Assembly: GCF_900116425.1 (NCBI RefSeq)
Contig: NZ_FPAS01000002.1
Location: 452,537-516,536, forward strand
Reading direction: 5' to 3'
Length of the DNA stretch: 64,000 nucleotides
Source of the DNA: Lishizhenia tianjinensis
Lineage (GTDB): Bacteria; Bacteroidota; Bacteroidia; Flavobacteriales_D; Crocinitomicaceae
Positions 27,080-36,108 of this stretch are shown one piece after another. Below the pieces are notes generated by a model, which worked only from the letters and a program-made list of their open reading frames with translations, searched no databases and was not told the DNA's origin. Made by a program: the position numbers and the translations under genes. The number at the start of each line of letters is the position of its first letter. Within the stretch, counting starts at the first letter, position 1.

Positions 27080-28116
27080 TTTCTAGCTCTGGCTAAAGTG
27101 AAAGAAAAAGTAGAACCCAATCCTTTTGTAGAGCGAACATTGATCGATTGATTGTGAGATTCTATAATGTGTTTCACAATAGAAAGTCCTAAACCAGACC
27201 CGCCTTCATTTCTGTTTCTACTTTGTTCAACACGGTAGAATCTTTCAAAAATACGCGGTAGTTTTTCTTCTTCTATACCTGGACCGTCATCAGCTACCTC
27301 ACACATAATGGCATCTTCTAAAGGGAAGAAACGTATGATGGTTTTGCCGTTTTCATTTCCGTAGAAAATAGAGTTGCTAATTAAGTTGGTCAATACTTGA
27401 GCAATCTTGTTTCTATCTGCGTTTACGTAAATAGGGTCGTATTTTTTATTGAAAGCAATGCGTATGTTTTTCTCTTGAGAAGGAATTTCTAAAGATTCCA
27501 TTACTTCTTCTGCCAAATCAACAATGTCAAAGTTTTTAAAGTTAAACTCAACGCGGTCCACCTCCATTTTGGTAATAGAGTCCAAATCATCCAAAATACT
27601 AGCTATTCTATCTGTTGCTTTTGAAGCGCGTTCTAAGAATTTTCGGTTCACGTTTTCATCCTCTAAACCTCCTTCTAAAAGCGTTAAGATATAACCTTGT
27701 ATACTGAAGATGGGAGTCTTTAACTCGTGGGCCAAGTTTCCTAAAAATTCTTTTCTAAAAGCTGCTTGCTCTTTAAGTTTACTGATTTCCTTGTTGCGCT
27801 CCAGTGCCCATTCGTTGGTATCCTTCGCCGCTTGGTCCAAAATGTCACCGTAAATGGTAATGTTGGGGTCGTCGTGGTGGAGTTTTCCTTTACGTATGGT
27901 TCTGTACAGTATTTTGATTTTGTTCGAAATGAACTTGGTAATCAAAATTTGAAAAATGAAAAAGCAGAGTAGACCTATACCAAAGGCTATGACTATCATT
28001 AACTCCAGCTCCAATTGTGCTTTTGGAGCTAAAAACAAGTACATGGCAAGAAAGCCGATTAGTCCTACTAATACACTTCCTATAAAAATCAGTTGATATG
28101 GTTTAATACTTTTCAT
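27067..28116 (-). CDS. Two-component sensor histidine kinase (PhoR-like)
   Basis: A 349-residue membrane kinase. Two membrane helices near residues 5-25 and 35-55 have almost no periplasmic loop between them, so it probably senses a membrane or partner protein signal. The phosphoacceptor box HELKTPIFSIQGY starts near residue 130, the N box is LTNLISNSIFYGN, and G boxes are VADDGPGIEE and GGSGLGLSIVKHI. The ATG at 28116 was preferred to a TTG at 28125. It lies downstream of the regulator gene but has its own -7 box only seven bases before the ATG, which implies a nearly leaderless message. Confidence 0.9.
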   Translation of the reverse strand: MKSIKPYQLIFIGSVLVGLIGFLAMYLFLAPKAQLELELMIVIAFGIGLLCFFIFQILITKFISNKIKILYRTIRKGKLHHDDPNITIYGDILDQAAKDTNEWALERNKEISKLKEQAAFRKEFLGNLAHELKTPIFSIQGYILTLLEGGLEDENVNRKFLERASKATDRIASILDDLDSITKMEVDRVEFNFKNFDIVDLAEEVMESLEIPSQEKNIRIAFNKKYDPIYVNADRNKIAQVLTNLISNSIFYGNENGKTIIRFFPLEDAIMCEVADDGPGIEEEKLPRIFERFYRVEQSRNRNEGGSGLGLSIVKHIIESHNQSINVRSTKGLGSTFSFTLARARNQRG

Positions 28117-28122
28117 GGGCGG

Positions 28123-28130
28123 CAAAAATA
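28123..28130 (-). promoter_or_regulatory. -7 box before histidine kinase (TATTTTTG)
   Basis: Exact TAnnTTTG match ending seven bases before the ATG at 28116. If used, the transcript would start at or within a few bases of the start codon. Confidence 0.5.
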
Positions 28131-28184
28131 GTTTGCCCTTAAATGCGTTGCTACTGTTCTGTAAAGACTTAACAATAAGATAAA

Positions 28185-28865
28185 CTAGGCGATGAATTTG
28201 TAGCCAACACCTTTAACGGTTTGTATGTAGTCAGCCCCAATCTTTTCGCGTAATTTTCTTACGTGCACATCTATGGTTCTGTCTCCTACCACTATTTCAT
28301 TTCCCCAAACAGTATCTAAAATAATTTCTCTTCCAAATACTTTCTGTGGTTTTGAAGCCAAGAGTGAGAGCAATTCGAATTCTTTTTTTGGAAGGTGAAG
28401 CTTTTTCCCTTTTAAGATTACCAAGTATTGTTCTCTGTCTATGATTAAATCTTCGTTGATTTCTGTGTTTTCTTCCTCCGTAGGCGTCATTCCACCACGT
28501 CGCAAAAGGGCATTGATGCGAGAGATGAGTACTTTAGGTTTAACAGGTTTTGAGATGTAGTCATCACCCCCCATGTCTAAACCAGCAATTTGACTATAGT
28601 CTTCGTTTCTTGCGGTTAAGAAACAAATTACCACATCGTTGTACGCATTGTTTTTTCGGATGATTTCACAAACTTCCATTCCGTCCATTTCTGGCATCAT
28701 TACATCCAAAAGGATGAGGTCGGGTTTGCTTTCTTTGAGTTTTTCCAAACCTACTTTTCCATTTTCGGCAGTACTTACTTCAAATCCTTCTTTGATCAAA
28801 TTGTATTGTATCAATTCTCTGATATCTTCCTCGTCATCTATTATAAGTACCTTCTTCATGCTCAT
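28185..28865 (-). CDS. OmpR/PhoB-family response regulator
   Basis: A 226-residue regulator. The receiver domain has the acidic pair in IIDDEED, the phosphorylated Asp in LILLDVMMPEMDG near residue 55, the Thr in FLTARNE and the Lys in YISKPVKP. The C-terminal winged helix (about 130-226) ends VRKLREKIGADYIQTVKGVGYKF, the PhoB/OmpR signature. It pairs with the kinase gene just downstream. A second in-frame ATG at 28859 is possible. PhoB-like by sequence, but the actual signal is not shown; ppk and ppx nearby are only suggestive. Confidence 0.92.
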   Translation of the reverse strand: MSMKKVLIIDDEEDIRELIQYNLIKEGFEVSTAENGKVGLEKLKESKPDLILLDVMMPEMDGMEVCEIIRKNNAYNDVVICFLTARNEDYSQIAGLDMGGDDYISKPVKPKVLISRINALLRRGGMTPTEEENTEINEDLIIDREQYLVILKGKKLHLPKKEFELLSLLASKPQKVFGREIILDTVWGNEIVVGDRTIDVHVRKLREKIGADYIQTVKGVGYKFIA

Positions 28866-28884
28866 CCTTTTTGCTAATTTAATA

Positions 28885-28892
28885 CAAATCTA
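28885..28892 (-). promoter_or_regulatory. -7 box of response regulator gene (TAGATTTG)
   Basis: Exact TAnnTTTG match, 19 bases before the ATG, followed by an AAAAAAGG ribosome-binding region. Confidence 0.5.
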
Positions 28893-29112
28893 ATAATAAG
28901 TTAAGCTCCATTATTGGAATCTAAAATTGATGATGAATAAAGTGCTGTTGATAAATGGAATGTTAAACTGTTAGCTTTGGATGATTATATGCAAGCATAC
29001 TACAATATCCGTAGGTGTAAGTGGATTTACCGTGTTAAACACTCTTTGAATGCTACCATTTTACCTAGGTAATTATTTTTAATTTTTTCCTTTTACATCT
29101 ACAAATCTTGTA

Positions 29113-29120
29113 TATCTTTG
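29113..29120 (+). promoter_or_regulatory. -7 box of candidate small RNA (TATCTTTG)
   Basis: Exact TAnnTTTG match, with transcription expected to begin around 29124-29128. Confidence 0.55.
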
Positions 29121-29124
29121 TGGC

Positions 29125-29195
29125 AGTAGTAGTAGGTTAGGTTGATTAGTGTAACGAGAGCTTTGGACGCCCGTCCGATAGCTCTCGTTTTTTTT
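29125..29195 (+). ncRNA. Candidate intergenic small RNA, about 70 nt
   Basis: A unit with its own -7 box, a short G/U-rich body (GTAGGTTAGGTTGATTAG) and a strong terminator hairpin. It ends before a second promoter that serves the next gene, so it is not simply that gene's leader. No coding frame is present. It could belong to a known flavobacterial family such as Flavo-1, or be an attenuated leader; neither could be tested here. The 5' end is estimated. Confidence 0.6.
29154..29195 (+). terminator. Rho-independent terminator of the small RNA
   Basis: ACGAGAGCT (29154-29162) pairs perfectly with AGCTCTCGT (29180-29188), with an inner GGAC/GTCC stem capped by GCCC, then a run of eight T. Confidence 0.85.
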
Positions 29196-29219
29196 GTGCC
29201 TTGTTTTTTAAGACTCTAT

Positions 29220-29227
29220 TATCTTTG
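29220..29227 (+). promoter_or_regulatory. -7 box of LuxE-family gene (TATCTTTG)
   Basis: Exact TAnnTTTG match, 20 bases before the ATG at 29248. Confidence 0.6.
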
Positions 29228-29247
29228 TTTTAATTCAAAAACACATC

Positions 29248-30225
29248 ATGCAAGATATTGCTGAACGCATATTTTCTATTCAAACCCCAGCAGAATTTGA
29301 AACTTGTGCCTTGGAGGTATTTAAACATCAATACCAGCACAATAAGGTGTACCGAAAGTTTTGTGATTTATTGGGTAGAACGCATCCTAAAAACATAGAA
29401 GAAATTCCGTTTTTACCCATTTCTTTTTTTAAAACGGAAAGGGTAGTATGTGATTATGTACAAACACAAAAGGTTTTTAAAAGTTCAGGTACCACGGGTA
29501 TGGTGCGTTCGGAACATCATGTTCACGATTTAAGTTTGTACGAAACTTCATTTATGAAGGCCTATACCTCTTTTTTAGGGGACGTTAAAGATCATGTGGT
29601 AATTGCCTTATTGCCGAGTTATGTTGCGCAAGGAGAGTCTTCTTTGTTGTATATGGTAGATCATCTCATACAGGCCAGTGGGAATGAATCTTCTGGGTAT
29701 TTCTTAGACGATATAGCACACTTAGAAAATCATATATCAAAAATTAGAACAGAACAACCCAAGAAAAGGGTAGTACTCTTTGGGGTGAGTTATGCTTTGC
29801 TAGATTTTGCAGATCTAAAACCTAATTTAGAAGGTTGTGTGGTAATAGAAACGGGGGGTATGAAAGGTCGCCGAAAGGAGATGCTCAAGGAAGAATTACA
29901 CGATGTATTGAGCAAAGCATTTAATATTCCTGTCATTTCTTCGGAGTATGGAATGACAGAGTTGCTCTCACAGGCCTATAGCGTTGAAGAGCAAATATTT
30001 AAGTCGCCACCCTGGATGGATGTTAGAATTAGAGCGGTGAGTGATGCACTATCGTTTAATAAAAAGGGTAAAACAGGCGGTGTAAATGTGATAGATTTAG
30101 CTAATTTGCACAGCTGTAGTTTCATTGCTACACAAGATTTAGGGAAGCGCGTAGAAGGTGGTTTTAAAATCTTAGGTAGATTTGAAAATAGTGATATTAG
30201 AGGTTGTAACCTTTTGGTGCAATAA
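29248..30225 (+). CDS. LuxE/PaaK-family acyl-protein synthetase-like protein
   Basis: A 325-residue member of the adenylate-forming (ANL) superfamily, LuxE branch. The nucleotide loop KSSGTTGM is near residues 76-83 and the family segment SSEYGMTELLSQAY near 230-243. LuxE activates fatty acids as acyl-AMP and passes them to an enzyme cysteine; in Bacteroidota this relative is common without lux genes and its acyl substrate is unknown. It is followed by a small lipoprotein gene 28 bases on, with a terminator after that, so the two form one unit. Confidence 0.85.
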   Translation: MQDIAERIFSIQTPAEFETCALEVFKHQYQHNKVYRKFCDLLGRTHPKNIEEIPFLPISFFKTERVVCDYVQTQKVFKSSGTTGMVRSEHHVHDLSLYETSFMKAYTSFLGDVKDHVVIALLPSYVAQGESSLLYMVDHLIQASGNESSGYFLDDIAHLENHISKIRTEQPKKRVVLFGVSYALLDFADLKPNLEGCVVIETGGMKGRRKEMLKEELHDVLSKAFNIPVISSEYGMTELLSQAYSVEEQIFKSPPWMDVRIRAVSDALSFNKKGKTGGVNVIDLANLHSCSFIATQDLGKRVEGGFKILGRFENSDIRGCNLLVQ

Positions 30226-30253
30226 TTGATTACAAAACGAAAAATAACATAGA

Positions 30254-30787
30254 ATGAAAAGGGTATTAGGTATAATGATGTTGGTGCTGGTCTTAAGTTC
30301 ATGTGCCACTAGAGAAGCTTACACAAATGCAATTAGAGATGAATGGAATTTAACAGATGCCTCTAAAATGAAGGGGGTGCAGTTTTATACTTCCGATTAT
30401 ATAGAGCTTGTTCGCCAGAAAAGTGAAGGTGTGAAAACCACAGAGTCTGATGGTTCTTTGGTGAAAAGTGAAAACACAACTTCTGATCGTATTATTATTC
30501 CTGCAAGAACCAAATGTGTTTTTGATGGTTACGGAGAAAACGGAGAAATCATTATTCGTTTCGAACCCGGAGCAGGTAGGGTGCTAAGGTTTGCCATGAA
30601 GGAAAATACTACCCTAGATAAGTATTACTTTGTAGCCGTATGGAAAAATGGTAAAGGCTTGGTTGAATACGGTAATGAGGAATACGAAGCTACAGCAGCA
30701 AGTGCCAGAGCTTACTTAGTAGTGAAGCTTCAAAAATGGAAAAAAGAGAAAAGAAAAGATAGAGTGGTGAGAGGTATGAAAGTATAA
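30254..30787 (+). CDS. Putative lipoprotein, function unknown
   Basis: A 177-residue protein with a clear lipoprotein signal (MKRVLGIMMLVLVLSSC, Cys at residue 17). The mature part looks beta-rich, with VFDGYGENGEIIIRFEPG in the middle, and ends in a basic helix. No domain is recognised. It is transcribed with the LuxE-like gene and is closed by a strong terminator. Periplasmic-facing membrane attachment is likely. Confidence 0.75.
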   Translation: MKRVLGIMMLVLVLSSCATREAYTNAIRDEWNLTDASKMKGVQFYTSDYIELVRQKSEGVKTTESDGSLVKSENTTSDRIIIPARTKCVFDGYGENGEIIIRFEPGAGRVLRFAMKENTTLDKYYFVAVWKNGKGLVEYGNEEYEATAASARAYLVVKLQKWKKEKRKDRVVRGMKV

Positions 30788-30806
30788 GCCGCTTTAAAAG
30801 ATAGAG

Positions 30807-30835
30807 AAGTCCCCAATGTGTTGGGGACTTTTTTT
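30807..30835 (+). terminator. Rho-independent terminator
   Basis: AAGTCCCCAA and TTGGGGACTT form a perfect 10-bp stem with a TGTG loop, followed by a T run. Confidence 0.9.
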
Positions 30836-30957
30836 ATGGAAAATTTTCAAGTTTTATTAGGGCATTGTTACCAAAAAGTAACTTTTAAATTAACTTTAGA
30901 AAAAGTCCGACAAGTGAAAGCATAAGTTTTCAATCTTTGCGGCTTTACAGGTAGACT

Positions 30958-33009
30958 ATGGATTTAATCAATAGAGAATTAAGTTGGTTGTCATTTAACC
31001 AACGTGTGTTGCAGGAAAGTTTAGATAAATCGGTTCCCTTGGTGGAGCGTATACGCTTTTTAGGAATTTACTCCAACAACATGGATGAGTTTTTCCGTGT
31101 GCGTGTAGCTACCATACACAGAATGATTGCTTTGCGTAACCGTAAAGTGGAAGGCTATGAGGGGTCTCCATCTGCACTCTTGGATGAAATTCAAACTACC
31201 GTAAAAAGACAACGACGTGTTTTCGAATTGTCTTACGCCCGCATTTTAAAAGAGTTGGGAGAACAAGGCTTTACACAGGTTAATGAAAATACGGTAAGCG
31301 AAGAGAACAAAGAATTCTTGCATGAGTATTACCGCAATGAGCTCAAAAGAGATATAGTTCCCATCATTTTAGGAACAAAAAAGAAGTTTCCTCGCTTAAA
31401 GGATGATGGAATTTATTTGGCGGTGAAGTTTTGTCAGAACGACAAAGAAAAGCAACACTATGCCTTGATACAAATTCCTTCTTCGCACCCGCGATTTATT
31501 ACTTTACCTACCACAGAAGGAAAGCAAAATGTAATATTGTTGGATGATGTAATTCGTTTGCACCTAAGCAACATCTTCTCCATCTTTAAATTCGATGAGA
31601 TCAAAGCTTATACCTTTAAGTTTACCCGTGATGCTGAAATTACTTTGGATGATGATATCTCTATTTCCATGATGGAGAAAATGGAGGAGAGCATCAAGCA
31701 ACGTAAAAAGGGATCGCCCATACGTTTTGTGTATGATCAAAATATGCCGGGTGACTTACTTAAGTTTTTGTTGAAATCCTTAGGTATAGAAAAGTACGAC
31801 CATCAAGATTCTGGGAGTCGTTACCACAATTTTAAAGACTTCATGAAATTCCCTGATTTTGGTATCAAGGAATTTACCTATGAGCCTTTGCCACCTTTAG
31901 AACATCCTGTGTTAAGAGATTCAAGATCTGTTATTAAAACGGTAATGAAGCAAGATGTTTTGTTGCATTATCCTTACCAGAAGTTTGATTATTTGGTAGA
32001 CCTGTTGCGAGAAAGTGCCATTGATCCGAAAGTGTTGAGTATAAAAATCAACATCTACAGGGTGGCACCGAGATCTCAGGTGATTAATGCCTTGCGTGTG
32101 GCCATACAGAATGGAAAAAGTATTACCGTTGTGGTGGAGCTTCAAGCACGTTTTGATGAAGAAAACAACATGTATTGGGCCAACAAATTAAGAGAGCATG
32201 GTGCACGTATTATCTATGGTGTGCCTGGACTTAAAGTTCACTCTAAGCTCATACAAATTACCCGTATGGTTGGGCGTAAAAAGCAATTGGTGGCCCATGT
32301 TGGTACAGGGAACTTCCATGGTGGAACTGCAAAGATTTATGGAGATTATGGCTTACTTACCGCAAATCCTTTAATCACCAATGAGGTAGAGAAAGTATTT
32401 AACCTTTTGGAAAACAACATAGAAAGAGGTTTGTACCGTAAGCTCTTTGTTTCGCCTTTTAATACGCGTCGTAAATTCATCAATCTCATTAACAGAGAGG
32501 TGAAAAATGCCAAGCGTGGATTACCTGCATACATCAATATTAAATTGAACAACCTTGTTGATAAAAAGTTGATACAAAAGCTTTATGATGCGAGTCAGGC
32601 AGGAGTAAAGGTGCGACTCATTATCCGTGGAATTTGCTGTATAGTACCTGGTGTAAAAGGGAAGAGTGAAAACATAGAGGCAATTAGTATTGTTGATCGC
32701 TACTTGGAACACGTGCGTTATTTTTCTTTCTGTAACAATAACCATCCAGAACATTACCTTTCTTCTGCAGATTGGATGACACGAAACTTAGACAAGCGTA
32801 TAGAGGTAACAGCTCCTATCTTGGATAAAAGCATACAGCAAGAAGTAGCTGATATTTTTGAAATTCAATGGCGCGACAATCAGAAAGCGAGAATATTGGA
32901 TAAAACCCAAGCCAATAAGTATAGAGTTGTAGAAGGTGAATTACACCGATCACAATCAGAAATCTATGCGTATTATCAAAATAAATTAGAAAGGGATAAG
33001 GAAGTATAA
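30958..33009 (+). CDS. ppk1: Polyphosphate kinase 1
   Basis: A 683-residue enzyme that builds polyphosphate from ATP. It has the four-part PPK1 layout: N-terminal domain starting NRELSWLSFNQRV, a head domain, and two phospholipase-D-like C-terminal domains. The phosphorylated histidine is in GLKVHSKLIQ near residue 428, and a second conserved His is near residue 590. An ppx-type gene follows after 84 bases, the usual synthesis/degradation pairing for polyphosphate. Confidence 0.96.
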   Translation: MDLINRELSWLSFNQRVLQESLDKSVPLVERIRFLGIYSNNMDEFFRVRVATIHRMIALRNRKVEGYEGSPSALLDEIQTTVKRQRRVFELSYARILKELGEQGFTQVNENTVSEENKEFLHEYYRNELKRDIVPIILGTKKKFPRLKDDGIYLAVKFCQNDKEKQHYALIQIPSSHPRFITLPTTEGKQNVILLDDVIRLHLSNIFSIFKFDEIKAYTFKFTRDAEITLDDDISISMMEKMEESIKQRKKGSPIRFVYDQNMPGDLLKFLLKSLGIEKYDHQDSGSRYHNFKDFMKFPDFGIKEFTYEPLPPLEHPVLRDSRSVIKTVMKQDVLLHYPYQKFDYLVDLLRESAIDPKVLSIKINIYRVAPRSQVINALRVAIQNGKSITVVVELQARFDEENNMYWANKLREHGARIIYGVPGLKVHSKLIQITRMVGRKKQLVAHVGTGNFHGGTAKIYGDYGLLTANPLITNEVEKVFNLLENNIERGLYRKLFVSPFNTRRKFINLINREVKNAKRGLPAYINIKLNNLVDKKLIQKLYDASQAGVKVRLIIRGICCIVPGVKGKSENIEAISIVDRYLEHVRYFSFCNNNHPEHYLSSADWMTRNLDKRIEVTAPILDKSIQQEVADIFEIQWRDNQKARILDKTQANKYRVVEGELHRSQSEIYAYYQNKLERDKEV

Positions 33010-33093
33010 TTCTACTTTTTTGCGTAAAATTTTCATGTTAGTTTTTGAGGTATTGCCGAAAAAATATCTTAGTTTAATACCCAAAAGCAACAC

Positions 33094-33990
33094 TTGATTT
33101 ACGGAGCCATAGATATAGGAACAAACGCTGCCCGACTACTCATTGGTCAGGTAACCAAAATTAACGGTCATTCTTACGTAAAGAAGATCAGCTATACGCG
33201 TATTCCCTTGCGTTTGGGGTTAGAAGTTTTCGAAGATGGTATTATCTCTCCTAAAAAGGAAAAGGAGTTTGTAAAAACCATGCAAGCCTTTAAGCTCATT
33301 GCCGAAGTTTTTAATGTTGATGGCTTGAGAGCCTGTGCAACCTCTGCTATGCGTGAGGCGAAAAACGGAAGAGAAATCAAGGATCATATAGAGAATGAGG
33401 TTGGACTCAAAATAGAAATCATCGGTGGGAAAGAAGAAGCCGATATTATTTTCTCTACTTTCTTTTTATTGAACATAGACAAAGATTCTCCTTTCATTGT
33501 AATAGATGTTGGTGGAGGTTCTACAGAAATATCTGTATTCGAGGACGGACAAAAAGTAGCAGGGAAATCTTTCCGTGTAGGTACCATACGTTTGATGAAG
33601 CACAAAGAAAGCAGGCAGATATGGAAATCGATGAAAAAGTGGATAGCAGACCACGTAGATGCATCTGTACAACACAAAGTGTTTGCAACAGGAGGTAACA
33701 TCAACAAAGTACACAAGTTGTTGGGGAAACAACACATGGAACCCATTAAGTACAGAGAGTTGGATGAGTTACACGATAAACTGGCAGCCTTAGATGTAGA
33801 CCAACGAGCCGAGAAATACCAATTAAAGCCAGATAGAGCCGATGTAATTGTTCCGGCGTGTGAAATCTACTTGTACGCCATGACTTGCCTTAAATCTACA
33901 GAAATGTTCGTCCCCAAGATTGGACTTTCCGATGGAATCATACATCAATTACACGCCAAGGCGGAGAAAAAGAAAGCGAAGAAGGGGTAG
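33094..33990 (+). CDS. ppx: Exopolyphosphatase / pppGpp phosphohydrolase (Ppx/GppA), short form
   Basis: A 298-residue member of the actin-like Ppx/GppA family. AIDIGTNAARLLI at the N-terminus, FIVIDVGGGSTEISVF near residues 134-149 and VFATGGNINKVHK near 203-215 are the nucleotide and phosphate motifs. It lacks the C-terminal HD-type domain of the 500-residue E. coli proteins; the short form is usual in Bacteroidota. The start is TTG at 33094, since the conserved sequence begins immediately. Located after ppk1, it likely hydrolyses polyphosphate. Confidence 0.93.
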   Translation: MIYGAIDIGTNAARLLIGQVTKINGHSYVKKISYTRIPLRLGLEVFEDGIISPKKEKEFVKTMQAFKLIAEVFNVDGLRACATSAMREAKNGREIKDHIENEVGLKIEIIGGKEEADIIFSTFFLLNIDKDSPFIVIDVGGGSTEISVFEDGQKVAGKSFRVGTIRLMKHKESRQIWKSMKKWIADHVDASVQHKVFATGGNINKVHKLLGKQHMEPIKYRELDELHDKLAALDVDQRAEKYQLKPDRADVIVPACEIYLYAMTCLKSTEMFVPKIGLSDGIIHQLHAKAEKKKAKKG

Positions 33991-33992
33991 GG

Positions 33993-34040
33993 GATTTAAA
34001 TTCAAGGATTCAAAAATTTAAGAATTTAATGAATTCATTC
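33993..34040. repeat. Degenerate tandem array, 8-bp period (ATTCAAGG/ATTTAAGA type)
   Basis: In-register units ATTCAAGG, ATTCAAAA, ATTTAAGA, ATTTAATG follow the ppx stop. This is the only array here that lies between co-directional genes. Confidence 0.75.
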
Positions 34041-34074
34041 CTCAGCTCCGCTATAAGATTTGCATTAATAGTAC

Positions 34075-34473
34075 ATGATCAACTTTGATAACATATTAGC
34101 TGCTCGGTTGAAAAGGAATAACTTTTTGGAGTATGCTGGTGAAAATTTTAGATCGAAAGATTCTAAGTTGTTGAGAAGAATAGGCGAAACTACGGACTTA
34201 GAAATATTGTTTGGAGTTGAAAATGATAGCGGTGAAGGTTTTATTTTGACAAGGACCTCAATGTTGATTGTAAGCGACCATTCCGTAGTAAAAAAGATAG
34301 CAAATGCAGAATTTAATAGACTAGTACGAGAAGACATTAGACGGAAAGGCGGTAAACAACAACGAGCAGAATATTTGTATTTAGACGAAGTTACAAAGTG
34401 TTGGGTGAAAAATCCTGAGTTGATTTCGGCAGTGGGCAATACCGTACTTTTCTTAGAGAATTGTTTAGAGTAA
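34075..34473 (+). CDS. Hypothetical protein, 132 residues
   Basis: A soluble protein with alternating charged and hydrophobic residues and no signal peptide, membrane helix or known motif. The frame is intact, and no other good frame covers the region. The middle (GFILTRTSMLIVSDHSVVKK) looks like beta strands; the rest is mostly helical. It opens a block of unrecognised AT-rich genes that reaches to 38687. No function is proposed. Confidence 0.5.
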   Translation: MINFDNILAARLKRNNFLEYAGENFRSKDSKLLRRIGETTDLEILFGVENDSGEGFILTRTSMLIVSDHSVVKKIANAEFNRLVREDIRRKGGKQQRAEYLYLDEVTKCWVKNPELISAVGNTVLFLENCLE

Positions 34474-34538
34474 GAAAGGTCTGAAAGTCAATAAAAATAT
34501 GGAATGTTGGCTTTCTTTTCATCCTAAGAAAAAACATT

Positions 34539-35081
34539 ATGAGAAAACATCTTTTTACTATTCTTTTACTTATGATCACTTATTGGTCTTTAGCATGTTC
34601 TTGCGATGGAAGATCGAAGGTTTCTGTAGCCTATAACAGTGCAGATTTAGTAGTCTTAGCCACTGTAGTTGATTCTCAGATTATACACATTTGGTCGGAT
34701 ACTCTTTTTGCAAGAAGTCTGTACAATGATTCACAGAAATCAATGACTTATCGTGAGTTTAAGGAAAGGCATTTTAGCATAAGAATGATTGATTACAGTG
34801 TGGAAGTAGACACGCTATTTAAGCAAGATACAATCCATCAAGCATCAAAACTTATAATTCGCACAGGATTGGGAGGGGGAGATTGTGGAGTAGAATTCGA
34901 AATTGGAGAAAGCTATTTGATTTATGCCTACAGTGAATCCTCAGTAGTTTATACAGAAGAAAAATTAGGAAGGTCTGAAGAAGAGCTCCAGGGAATATAC
35001 AATACAAATGACTGTACCCGAACGCATTTGAGGAGATTTAGAAAAGAGGATATTGATGAGATATTAAAAATTAAGAAGTAA
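34539..35081 (+). CDS. Secreted protein with NTR/TIMP-like N-terminus
   Basis: A 180-residue exported protein. After the signal sequence (MRKHLFTILLLMITYWSLA) the mature part begins CSCDGRSKVSVAYNSADLVVLATV. A CxC pair at the cleavage site, followed by an S/A-rich helix and the phrase ADLVxxATV, is the pattern of tissue-inhibitor-of-metalloprotease-like (NTR) proteins in bacteria. Another Cys pairs possible sites near residues 116 and 152. Role unknown; inhibition of proteases is only a family-level guess. Confidence 0.6.
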   Translation: MRKHLFTILLLMITYWSLACSCDGRSKVSVAYNSADLVVLATVVDSQIIHIWSDTLFARSLYNDSQKSMTYREFKERHFSIRMIDYSVEVDTLFKQDTIHQASKLIIRTGLGGGDCGVEFEIGESYLIYAYSESSVVYTEEKLGRSEEELQGIYNTNDCTRTHLRRFRKEDIDEILKIKK

Positions 35082-35118
35082 GTCATTTGGCTCGTTTTGT
35101 GGTATGAGTAATACCATT

Positions 35119-36033
35119 TTACGTCCATAACTTCTTAATTTTTCCCCAAAAGCTAGATTTATGAGCAGGTAAAGGTTTTGCGTGTTTAACTCTTTCTTCA
35201 ACTTTATTAAGGTTATCTAAATTTACGGTTCTTCCTTTTGTTTTCAGGATGAAGTCTCTTCTCCAATCATTGACGTTGAAATTATGTCTTTCTTGAAATG
35301 AAGAGGTTTCCCAATACATCATAGAAGCATAGTTCTGATCCATTATTAAAGCCCTGTGTTGCTCTCCAATTTCTTCTAATTCTACGATTATCTTTTTGAT
35401 GATTTTGTAATCATCATTTTCTTTTTTACCTCCAAAATCGAATGTTAACTGATCACGATATTTAATCAACGGATGATTTTCTAATTCTTCAAGGGGTTGT
35501 AATGACTTTAACTTACTAATAGCATTTTGGGAAGGATATTGTATTGCCCAATTAGAAAGAATGGAATTGATTATGCATTTTTGAAATTCTAATTCATTGC
35601 TTATTCTTTTATATTCAGTTGCGAGTCTGTACCAGTTTTCACTGAGTTCTCCGAAATTTTCAGTACTTCTTTTAAAATATTCGAGTGCTTTTTGAGGGTT
35701 GTTTTGTTGTAAGGCTATTTTTCCTTTCTCTAACAAACTTACTGTAAAGTTCTCATCCTTTACTTCCTCATTTCCCCAGTCATAATCATTTAATTTATAC
35801 CATTCGAAAAATTTATCAAGATTAGAAAATCGAGGTACAATAATAGCCTCGTCATGTTCCATTTCGCAAATGATGGGCTCCTGATCTTCTTTTCCAAATT
35901 CCCAATACAATCCGAAACAATCTCCATTCCCTAAGTTTGCTTCCTCAAACATTAAAAACCCATTAGGAGGATAAACTCCAGTTCCGATATTCGAGTCTAT
36001 AGTAATTTCATTTATTTTTTGTGGTAGTTTCAT
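35119..36033 (-). CDS. Protein with SMI1/KNR4-like N-terminal and TPR-like segments
   Basis: A 304-residue soluble protein. The N-terminal 80 residues, with GNGDCFGLYWEFG, EHDEAIIVPRFSNLDKFFEWY, resemble the SMI1/KNR4 fold, which is frequent among immunity proteins of contact-dependent toxins. Residues about 100-140 (LLEKGKIALQQNNPQKALEYFKRSTEN) form a TPR unit. The C-terminal half is helical and ends with basic residues. No toxin gene is adjacent. Function is not established. Confidence 0.55.
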   Translation of the reverse strand: MKLPQKINEITIDSNIGTGVYPPNGFLMFEEANLGNGDCFGLYWEFGKEDQEPIICEMEHDEAIIVPRFSNLDKFFEWYKLNDYDWGNEEVKDENFTVSLLEKGKIALQQNNPQKALEYFKRSTENFGELSENWYRLATEYKRISNELEFQKCIINSILSNWAIQYPSQNAISKLKSLQPLEELENHPLIKYRDQLTFDFGGKKENDDYKIIKKIIVELEEIGEQHRALIMDQNYASMMYWETSSFQERHNFNVNDWRRDFILKTKGRTVNLDNLNKVEERVKHAKPLPAHKSSFWGKIKKLWT

Positions 36034-36108
36034 TATTGAAGAGTTTTTATATGCCGAAGTAAAATAGAACTAAAATTCTTTTGAATTAGGGCAGTTTTCA
36101 AAGTTGTA

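Larger units (their letters stand above)
28866..29247. other. Divergent gap holding a small RNA unit and two promoters
   Basis: No open frame is seen. The left half holds the response regulator promoter; the right half holds a self-contained promoter-RNA-terminator unit (29113-29195) and then the separate promoter of the LuxE-family gene (29220-29227). Confidence 0.65.
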
